Shown one piece after another: positions 13,433 through 19,490 of a DNA stretch of 23,814 nt (the stretch's first letter is position 1; every line of letters begins with the position of its first letter). The stretch lies in assembly GCA_021790695.1 (NCBI GenBank), contig JAJYGJ010000017.1, positions 1 to 23,814 on the forward strand. The letters run 5' to 3'. The notes beneath the pieces are model-generated. The model was given only the letters and a program-made list of their open reading frames with translations. It was not told where the DNA came from and made no database searches. Made by a program: the position numbers and the translations under genes. Origin of the DNA: Nitrospirota bacterium (GTDB lineage: Bacteria; Nitrospirota; Thermodesulfovibrionia; Thermodesulfovibrionales; JdFR-88).

Positions 13433-14123
13433 GTCTTTGCGCCGCTTCCTCATCCTTTATGATGCGTCCGTCCATGAACCTTACCCACCGGCGGCTGAAG
13501 GCGGCGATGTCCGGCTCGTGGGTGACAAGGATTATCGTAATGGCCGAATCCGCGTTCAACCGGACGAAAAGGCCCATTATCTCCTGGCTTGTCCTGGTGT
13601 CCAGGTTGCCGGTCGGCTCGTCCGCGAGTATTATCGGCGCATCGTTTACAAGCGCCCTCGCGATTGCCACCCGCTGCTGCTGGCCGCCGGAGAGCTGGTT
13701 CGGGAAGTGCGATTGCCTCCCCGCGAGCCCGACCATTTCCAGGGCCTTTAACGCGCGCTCCTTCCTTTCGTTGGCGGCCACGCCCTTGTAAAACATCGGA
13801 AGCTCCACGTTTTCGAGGGCTGAAGTCCTGGGAAGCAGGTTGAAACCCTGAAACACAAAGCCGATCTTCCGGTTTCTTATCTCCGCGAGCCGGTCCCGGT
13901 CCATGCCTGAGACGTCCGTGCCGTCAAGGAGGTATTTCCCCCCGGTCGGCTTGTCCAGACAGCCCAGGATGTTCATGAAAGTTGACTTCCCCGAACCCGA
14001 AGGGCCCATGATGGAAACGAACTCTCCTTTTTCAATCGTCAGGGAGACATCCATCAGGGCACTTACCTCGACGTCCCCCAGGGAGTAGGTTTTGCTTATA
14101 TCCCGCGCCTCTATGAAGGCCAT
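13425..14123 (-). CDS. MacB-type ABC transporter ATP-binding protein
   Basis: This 232-residue cytosolic ATPase has every expected motif: Walker A GPSGSGKS (40-47), Q-loop FVFQGFNLLPR (from 89), signature LSGGQQQR (144-151), Walker B IILADEP with Glu169, the D-loop NLDT, and switch His202 in LVTHEP. The close match to LolD/MacB-type ATPases (SALMDVSLTIEKGEFVSIMG) and its position between adaptor and permease assign it to the MacB-like pump. There is a 39-bp gap after the adaptor gene, without a strong ribosome site, and an 8-bp overlap into the permease. Confidence 0.92.
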   Translation of the reverse strand: MAFIEARDISKTYSLGDVEVSALMDVSLTIEKGEFVSIMGPSGSGKSTFMNILGCLDKPTGGKYLLDGTDVSGMDRDRLAEIRNRKIGFVFQGFNLLPRTSALENVELPMFYKGVAANERKERALKALEMVGLAGRQSHFPNQLSGGQQQRVAIARALVNDAPIILADEPTGNLDTRTSQEIMGLFVRLNADSAITIILVTHEPDIAAFSRRWVRFMDGRIIKDEEAAQRHG

Positions 14124-14162
14124 TTTGAAAAACCCGGTCCGTCTGTAAGAAACTCGTCCGTT

Positions 14163-15347
14163 TTATAAAAACATGGGGCCGTGACGCTGCGTCGGCGCCC
14201 CATGGCCCGGTTTGCCCAAAGACCCTACTATGACCTTGTCGCCGGGGGCCAGGCCGCCGGAGACGACCTCGGTATAATTGCCGTCCGTAAGCCCCGGTTC
14301 AATCGTCACGCGCCTTGGCTTTCCCTTCTCCAGCACCCATACCCCGGGGCCATACCCTCTGACTTTTTTCGCGCCCGCCCGAGGGTTTTCCGGGAGGCGG
14401 AAAATGAGGGCGGTGTTCGGCACTTTAAGCACATCGCGCTTTATGGCAGTTATCACCGTGACGTTTGCCGTCATTCCGGGCAGCAGCCTTAAATCCGTGT
14501 TGTCCACCACGATAACGACATCGTATGTGACCACGTTTTGCACGATCGTCGGGTTTATCCTCACCTGCGAGACCTTGCCCTTGAAGATAATATCAGGGTA
14601 GGCATCGACAGTGAATTGAACGTCCTGGCCGTTCTTTACGCTGCCGATGTCCGCCTCGTCCACGCTCGTGTCTATCTGCATCTTTCTCAAGTCCTGCGCG
14701 ACCGAAAAGAGGGTGGGGGTCTGAAAGCTCGCCGCCACGGTCTGGCCGACATCGACATTCCTTGCCACGACGGTGCCGTTGACCGGCGACACTATCCTGG
14801 TGTATTGCAGGTTTGTACGGGCGAATTTCATTGCGGCCTCCGTCTGTGAGACCTGTCCCCTGGCCGCTTCCACCGCGGCATCCGCCGTCAGATAGCTGGT
14901 TTGGGCGGTATCAAAATCGCTCTGGGCGATCAGGTTTTCGGCAAGAAGCCTTTTATTCCGGAGCATCGTCCTTTTGGCGTCCACTTCCGTGGAGACGGCC
15001 TTGTCCAGGTTTCCCTTTGCCGAAAGATAATTTGCCTTCGCCTCGTTCAGTTGGGCCTCGAACGTTGTCGGGTCTATGAGGGCCAGCAGTTGCCCCTTCC
15101 TGACAACCGAATTGAAATCGGCGTATATCTTCTCTATCCTGCCGGAGACCTGCGTGCCCACCAGCACTGTCGTCACGGGGTTTACCGTGCCGGTTGCCGT
15201 GACGCTGGATATGATCCCGCCCCTGGTGACGGCAACAGTCCTGAACAAGGGCCCGGCGTGTTTTTTTCCGATTACGATCGTTGCCAGCGCCGCAAGGGCC
15301 AGCGCCGAGACAATCAAAACGCCCGCCAGTTTTTTCCCGCCCGTCAT
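14163..15347 (-). CDS. MacA/HlyD-type periplasmic adaptor of a tripartite pump
   Basis: This 394-residue protein has an N-terminal membrane anchor (about 7-26). A split lipoyl/barrel-sandwich domain follows (TGTVNPVTTVLVGTQVSGRIEKI, resuming at YTRIVSPVNGTVVARNVDVGQ). A coiled-coil hairpin lies between (about 95-170, rich in Ala/Lys/Glu), and a beta-barrel and membrane-proximal domain form the C-terminal half. It links the inner-membrane ABC transporter to TolC. It starts six bases after the TAA of the TolC gene and depends on coupling, since no good Shine-Dalgarno is seen. The His/Pro-rich tail is not a family feature I know. Confidence 0.9.
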   Translation of the reverse strand: MTGGKKLAGVLIVSALALAALATIVIGKKHAGPLFRTVAVTRGGIISSVTATGTVNPVTTVLVGTQVSGRIEKIYADFNSVVRKGQLLALIDPTTFEAQLNEAKANYLSAKGNLDKAVSTEVDAKRTMLRNKRLLAENLIAQSDFDTAQTSYLTADAAVEAARGQVSQTEAAMKFARTNLQYTRIVSPVNGTVVARNVDVGQTVAASFQTPTLFSVAQDLRKMQIDTSVDEADIGSVKNGQDVQFTVDAYPDIIFKGKVSQVRINPTIVQNVVTYDVVIVVDNTDLRLLPGMTANVTVITAIKRDVLKVPNTALIFRLPENPRAGAKKVRGYGPGVWVLEKGKPRRVTIEPGLTDGNYTEVVSGGLAPGDKVIVGSLGKPGHGAPTQRHGPMFL

Positions 15348-15353
15348 GGTTTT

Positions 15354-16736
15354 TTACTTAATCCCCATCGCGTTTTCCAGGTCGGCCTGGGCTGTCTTGA
15401 AGCTGTAAAGCGCGCTTATGTAGGCCGTCTGCGCATTGCTGAAGGTGGTCAGTGCGTCGGTTACCTCGATGTTGCTGCCGACCCCGGCGGCATACCTGCC
15501 GTTTGCGAGGTCGAGGTTTTCCTGCGCCTGCCGGAGGCCCACTTGAGCCGTGGCGATGCTGCTTTCCGCCTGTTTCAGATTGAGATACGCCTGCCTGTTC
15601 TGGAGATATATCTGCTGCCTTAAGGTCTCCTCGTTGTCCTTTGCGACGTTCAGGTTCGCGTTTGCCTCATCGACCTGTTTTTTTGTGAGAAAGCCGCTGA
15701 ATATCGGCACTGTCAGCGTGGCCCCCGCGTTCCAGCCGTGATCGAGGGGAAGCCTGTCGCCGCTCCAGGTGTACCCGGCGCTGCCCGATATGTCGGGATA
15801 GTAGCCGGTCCCGGCCAGTCTCAGGGACTGCTCCGAGGATTTAACCCTGGCCGCGGCCGCCTTGAGGTCCGGCCTGTTTGCGTATGCCTTTTTGAGCGCC
15901 TCCTCGAATGTAACGGGATAGGGCGCGTACGCCAGGGTGTTGACGATCCGGAAAGGAGGCGCATCCGGAACGCCCATGGCGTTATTGAGGTTCTGCCAGG
16001 CTATCTGGACGGCGTTTTGGGCCTTTATGAGGCTGAGCTGGGCGTTGCTCAAGGTCGCCTCGGCATTTATCACGTCTATCTTGGGCGCGGTGCCCACCTC
16101 AAAAAACCCCTGGGCCTGCTTCAGGTGCGCCTGGGCCTGGCTCACCACTTTCATGGCCGCGTCCAGGCTGCTTTGGGCATCGAGTACGCCGTAGTAGGCC
16201 GTCTTCACAGTGAGGACAATCCCCAGCGAGACGTTTTCAAAATCCCGCCTGGAGGCCCTGCTGTTAAAAGCCGCCACACCCACCTGGCTGGCGGTCTTGC
16301 CGAAATCATATATGTTCTGGGTGACGGAGGGTCCGGTCTGGAAATTATCCTGGGTTGTAGTGAGACGTCCCCGGGTAAGGCCGCTTTGGGTCGTGGAAGA
16401 AAAACTCCCGCTTGCGAAACCCGCTGTGCTTGTGGAAAAATGCGTGTAATCGGTCTGCCAGCCGACCTGCGGGTAATAGGCGGCCTCCGCCTCGCCTATC
16501 CTGCTTTGGGCGGCAAGGGCGGTGCTCCCGGCGGCGGCCACCTGGGGGTTTATCCTCAGGGCTATGCGGATGCAATCGTCGAGCGTCAGCAGGGAGCCTT
16601 TGCCTATGGGGGGCTGGGCGAAGGAAGCGGGCGCCCCGGCCAGCAAGAGCACGCTCACCAGAAAAAAAGCGCCGAGCGCCGTAAAGCGCCGCTTCGGACC
16701 GCGAAAACTCTTGATGCGAGGAATTTTTATTTTCAT
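15354..16736 (-). CDS. TolC-family outer-membrane efflux protein
   Basis: This 460-residue protein has a signal peptide (cleavage near ASFA, residue 40) and two repeats of the outer-membrane efflux protein domain (about 50-245 and 265-455). Long Ala/Gln/Leu-rich helices include ALAAQSRIGEAEAAYYPQ and NLDLANGRYAAGVGSNIEV, the typical start of the second repeat's helix. It forms the trimeric outer-membrane channel of the pump encoded downstream. It is the first gene of the exporter unit and reads away from the two-component genes. Its ATG overlaps the TGA of a five-codon mini-ORF and lacks its own well-placed Shine-Dalgarno. Confidence 0.92.
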   Translation of the reverse strand: MKIKIPRIKSFRGPKRRFTALGAFFLVSVLLLAGAPASFAQPPIGKGSLLTLDDCIRIALRINPQVAAAGSTALAAQSRIGEAEAAYYPQVGWQTDYTHFSTSTAGFASGSFSSTTQSGLTRGRLTTTQDNFQTGPSVTQNIYDFGKTASQVGVAAFNSRASRRDFENVSLGIVLTVKTAYYGVLDAQSSLDAAMKVVSQAQAHLKQAQGFFEVGTAPKIDVINAEATLSNAQLSLIKAQNAVQIAWQNLNNAMGVPDAPPFRIVNTLAYAPYPVTFEEALKKAYANRPDLKAAAARVKSSEQSLRLAGTGYYPDISGSAGYTWSGDRLPLDHGWNAGATLTVPIFSGFLTKKQVDEANANLNVAKDNEETLRQQIYLQNRQAYLNLKQAESSIATAQVGLRQAQENLDLANGRYAAGVGSNIEVTDALTTFSNAQTAYISALYSFKTAQADLENAMGIK

Positions 16737-16750
16737 AAGTTTATTTTCAT
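16733..16750 (-). promoter_or_regulatory. Five-codon leader ORF overlapping the tolC-family start (ATGA)
   Basis: On the minus strand AAAGGA precedes ATG (16750-16748). The frame reads MKINL and stops at TGA (16735-16733), which overlaps the ATG of the TolC-family gene. The leader start ATGAAAATAAA is nearly repeated at the real start ATGAAAATAAAAATT. The real start has no purine-rich site at normal distance, so re-initiation after the mini-ORF is plausible. It could also be only a duplicated start. Confidence 0.35.
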
Positions 16751-16866
16751 AATCCTTTCGCCTGGCCCCGTGGCGGAAACCGCCCCACGCGGCACATGAT
16801 CATGTCATTTATAATACAATATGCCTTTTGAAAACTGTGTTAAGAGGATGTAAAAAAAGGGAAAAT

Positions 16867-16907
16867 TTTGTAAAGAGCGTAAAGGGCCCTTTACAATTCT
16901 TTACAAA
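16867..16907. promoter_or_regulatory. Mirror-symmetric CpxR-box-like operator between exporter and two-component genes
   Basis: The 20-base left half at 16867-16886 (TTTGTAAAGAGCGTAAAGGG) is mirrored by the right half at 16887-16907, whose reverse complement differs only by AATT in place of AGC. This yields GTAAA-N4-GTAAA on the plus strand (16870-16883) and GTAAA-N5-GTAAA on the minus strand (16904-16890). CpxR of E. coli binds GTAAA-N4-8-GTAAA. The adjacent gene encodes a CpxR-like regulator, so autoregulation plus control of the divergent exporter is likely. A weaker GTTAA-N6-GTAAA lies at 16839-16854. Confidence 0.65.
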
Positions 16908-16927
16908 CTCCGGTCCCGCCGTTCAGG

Positions 16928-16933
16928 TAAAAT
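16928..16933 (+). promoter_or_regulatory. Candidate -10 box for the response regulator gene
   Basis: TAAAAT lies 21 bases upstream of the regulator ATG, with GAGAGGG as ribosome site between them. No good -35 is present at the normal spacing. The operator ends about 20 bases upstream, which fits an activator-dependent promoter. Confidence 0.35.
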
Positions 16934-16953
16934 AAAAAAGAGAGGGATATTCC

Positions 16954-17700
16954 ATGGAACGCATACTTGTTATCGACGATGACATGGAACTCTGCGAACT
17001 TCTGAAGGATTATTTGAGGCCGGAGGGGTTCGAGGTGGAGGCGGTCCACGACGGACGTCAGGCCGTGGAGAGGGCCCTCTCGGAAGAGCATGCCCTTACG
17101 GTGCTGGACGTCATGCTGCCCGGCGCAAGCGGCTTTGAAGTCCTGCGCCGCATCCGGGAGGGCGGCTGCCGGATTCCGGTCCTGATGCTGACCGCGCGCG
17201 GCGATGAAGTGGACCGCATCGTCGGGCTCGAAATGGGCGCCGATGACTACCTGCCGAAACCCTTCAATCCCCGTGAACTGGTTGCAAGAATCCGCGCCGT
17301 CAAACGGCGCGCCGTTTTTACCCGTCTTGCCGGACAATTTGATTCAAGGGCCGATTCAGGGGCGGATGCCGGCCGTCCGCTCCGGATTGCCGTCGGAGAC
17401 ATAGAGCTTGACGCCGGGGCGAGGACGGCAAGGCTTGCGGGCAAGACCCTGGAGTTGACGGCGGTCGAATTCAATCTCCTGGAGGAGTTGCTTCAAAACG
17501 CGGGCCGGCTCGTAAGCAGGGAGGGGTTATCCAACAGGGTACTGGGCCACGGCGTTTCGCCCTATGATCGCAGCATCGATGTCCATATCAGCAACCTCAG
17601 GAAAAAGCTCGGGCCCGGGCAAGGCGGGTCCCCGCGAATAAAAACAGTCCGGGGTACGGGTTATATATACGCGCTCCGGACGGAAACGTCCGGGGAGTAA
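16954..17700 (+). CDS. CpxR-like OmpR-family response regulator
   Basis: This 248-residue cytosolic regulator has a receiver domain (about 3-115) with acidic pocket Asp8-Asp10, phospho-acceptor Asp52 in LDVMLPG, Thr80 and Lys102. MLTARGDEVDRIVGLEMGADDYLPKPFNPRELVARI is very close to E. coli CpxR in this stretch. An acidic/Ala linker (about 120-140) leads to a winged-helix DNA-binding domain (about 145-240) ending KTVRGTGYIYAL. GAGGG seven bases upstream supports the ATG. It lies 26 bp before the sensor kinase gene. The neighbouring GTAAA repeats match the CpxR consensus, so it probably regulates itself and the divergent exporter. Confidence 0.93.
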   Translation: MERILVIDDDMELCELLKDYLRPEGFEVEAVHDGRQAVERALSEEHALTVLDVMLPGASGFEVLRRIREGGCRIPVLMLTARGDEVDRIVGLEMGADDYLPKPFNPRELVARIRAVKRRAVFTRLAGQFDSRADSGADAGRPLRIAVGDIELDAGARTARLAGKTLELTAVEFNLLEELLQNAGRLVSREGLSNRVLGHGVSPYDRSIDVHISNLRKKLGPGQGGSPRIKTVRGTGYIYALRTETSGE

Positions 17701-17726
17701 AAAATAACCGGGATTTCCTTTATCAG

Positions 17727-19157
17727 GTGCGGAGCCTTTTTTTAAAGATATTCCTCTGGTTCTGGCTCGCCATGGCCCTGTCCGGCGCTACATTGGTCAT
17801 TATGACCCACGCGGTGCAGATAGGGCCGATAGCCCGGCAGCACCGCCGTATCGAACACGAATGGGACCGCGTTTTAAGGCAGACCCTCTCCGTTTACGGC
17901 CAGGCGGCGATAGAGTCCTACGGACAGGGCGGACTGCCTGCTCTCCGAAGGTTCACCGGAAGACTGGATAAATCCACCGGCGTCCGCCTTTCTCTCTTCG
18001 AGGACGGCAATTTATTGTCCGGCGGAGCGGAAAGGGGCGCTTACGGGGCGGGTCCGTCTCCCGACATAAGAAAACTCGTGGCTATGGTCCTCAACGGAAA
18101 AAGCGGAAATGCCAGTTTGATTGAAGGCAAAGGCTATCTGCTTGTCCTGCGGCTGGGCGGTCCGGGGCGGCATGTCTATGAGGTTGCCGGCCGGTGGCCG
18201 CAAACCCCTTTCCGCTTCGGACCGCCGGGCTCGTTCGGTTTCCACCTGCTCGTATCGTTTATTATCGGCGGCATTGTCAGTTACGGGCTGGCCTGGCGCC
18301 TGACCGCCCCCGTTGGCCGCCTCCGGGAGGCGACGCATCAGCTTGCGGCCGGTAATCTCAAGGCAAGGGCCGGCGCGGAACTTGGCGCGAGAAATGATGA
18401 AATCGGCGCCCTTGCCAGGGACTTTGACGGCATGGCCGGGCGGATAGAGTCCCTGGTCGCCGCGCAGCAGCGTCTCATTCGGGACATATCGCACGAACTT
18501 CGCTCCCCGCTTGCCCGCCTGCGGGTGGCCCTGGAACTGGCAAGGCAAAAAAACCTGCCGGATGAGGCCGCAGGCCCCCTGGACAGGATAGAGCGCGAGG
18601 CCGAAAGGCTCAATGATCTCATTGCCGAGCTGGTCACGCTGACCCTTCTTGAGAGCGGGGCGGAGCGGCTGGAAAGAAGCGTTGTCGATCTGCCGGCCCT
18701 TGTGCGGGAAGTGGCCGCCGATGCCGATTTCGAGGCCCGGGGAGGCATGAAGCGCGCCTTGAAAGTCCTTGTAAACGGGGAGGGCCCGATTGGCTCGATC
18801 CGCGGCTCCGAAGAAATGCTCAGGCGCGCGGTCGAAAACGTGGTAAGAAACGCCCTGCGCTATACGCCCGAGGGCGGCCAGGTTGAAATCGCCCTGGAGC
18901 GGACCCGGAAAGACGGCCGGCCCCATTTCATTATCAGTGTCCGCGACCATGGGCCGGGCGTGCCCGAAGGGGCGCTCAAGGAGATTTTTCGCCCCTTTTA
19001 CCGCGTGACGGACGCCAGGGAAAGGTTGACCGGGGGCGCCGGAATCGGCCTTGCCATAACCGAAAGGGCCGTCCATCTGCACGGCGGACAGGTGACGGCC
19101 CGCAATGCGGACGGGGGCGGCCTCCTCGTGGAGATAGACCTGCCGGAAGATAGTTGA
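17727..19157 (+). CDS. CpxA-like sensor histidine kinase
   Basis: This 476-residue inner-membrane kinase has TM1 at about 6-28, a periplasmic sensor region (about 29-170), TM2 (about 170-191) and a HAMP domain (about 192-243). The HisKA domain has His256 in DISHELRSPLARL. The ATPase domain has the N-box Asn375 (NVVRNALRYTPEGG), G1 DHGPGVP (407-413), the F-box FRPFYR and G2 GGAGIGLAI. The N-terminus and layout resemble CpxA. It starts at GTG 17727, 26 bp after the regulator, with only a weak ribosome site. Its last codons run into an inverted-repeat element that starts within the TGA. The stimulus is unknown; envelope stress is inferred from the CpxAR likeness and the linked exporter. Confidence 0.92.
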   Translation: MRSLFLKIFLWFWLAMALSGATLVIMTHAVQIGPIARQHRRIEHEWDRVLRQTLSVYGQAAIESYGQGGLPALRRFTGRLDKSTGVRLSLFEDGNLLSGGAERGAYGAGPSPDIRKLVAMVLNGKSGNASLIEGKGYLLVLRLGGPGRHVYEVAGRWPQTPFRFGPPGSFGFHLLVSFIIGGIVSYGLAWRLTAPVGRLREATHQLAAGNLKARAGAELGARNDEIGALARDFDGMAGRIESLVAAQQRLIRDISHELRSPLARLRVALELARQKNLPDEAAGPLDRIEREAERLNDLIAELVTLTLLESGAERLERSVVDLPALVREVAADADFEARGGMKRALKVLVNGEGPIGSIRGSEEMLRRAVENVVRNALRYTPEGGQVEIALERTRKDGRPHFIISVRDHGPGVPEGALKEIFRPFYRVTDARERLTGGAGIGLAITERAVHLHGGQVTARNADGGGLLVEIDLPEDS

Positions 19158-19326
19158 ACCTGTCCCGGGATCATTTTTAAAATGGATGCCCGATTGACCC
19201 CGCCGCTGGCGGGGCGGGCATGACGTCTCTTTTACCGCGGTTTAGAGCCTTCTTCGTCATTCCCGCGAAGGCGGGAATCCAGTTTTCCGGGCCTTTTATA
19301 AAATTCAACGATTTTGAGACAGGTTC
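19156..19326. mobile_element. MITE-like element abutting the sensor kinase stop, with nested palindromes
   Basis: GAACCTGTC (19156-19164) and GACAGGTTC (19318-19326) are perfect 9-bp inverted ends, and similarity continues inward (C...ATC.TT). The G and A of the kinase TGA are the first bases of the element. Inside is a long hairpin (ATGCCCG 19186-19192, CCCCGCC 19198-19204 against GGCGGGG 19208-19214, CGGGCAT 19215-19221). A REP-like CGTCATTCCCGCGAAGGCGGGAATCCAG (19255-19282) is related to the sequence in the 7831-8016 element. This accounts for the first half of the 333-bp gap after the kinase gene. The large hairpin may also end transcription. Confidence 0.55.
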
Positions 19327-19396
19327 CAATCTTGAAAATCTCGGATAATGTCTCACCTTGATTAAACGGCATCAGCGAAAATAAGCGCCATCGATC

Positions 19397-19436
19397 GGCG
19401 GAATTGATCAAACTGAGATATTACAAATTCTCCGCC
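19397..19436. promoter_or_regulatory. Inverted repeat upstream of the GNAT/acyl-CoA synthetase promoter
   Basis: GGCGGAATT (19397-19405) is mirrored by AATTCTCCGCC (19426-19436), with one extra C. The repeat ends three bases before the putative -35 box, where a regulator could bind. No protein can be named. Confidence 0.3.
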
Positions 19437-19439
19437 GTC

Positions 19440-19467
19440 TTGAAAACTCCCGCGTAGCTGATAGACT
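19440..19467 (+). promoter_or_regulatory. Candidate promoter of the GNAT/acyl-CoA synthetase gene
   Basis: TTGAAA (19440-19445) and TAGACT (19462-19467) are separated by 16 bases. The -10 is preceded by TGA, giving an extended TGn element. A ribosome site (GGGAG) follows at 19480-19484, nine bases before the ATG. Confidence 0.4.
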
Positions 19468-19490
19468 TTCAGAAAACAGGGAGAACCTAC

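Noticed and set aside
15738..16799. A 353-codon plus-strand frame opposite the TolC-family gene.
   Set aside because: It is an antisense shadow; the TolC repeats and signal peptide lie on the other strand, and the frame crosses the divergent promoter region.
19158..19490. Possible small gene or RNA in the 333-bp gap after the kinase gene.
   Set aside because: The first half is a repeat element with palindromes; the rest fits a promoter and inverted repeat. No ribosome site plus frame or RNA fold stood out.
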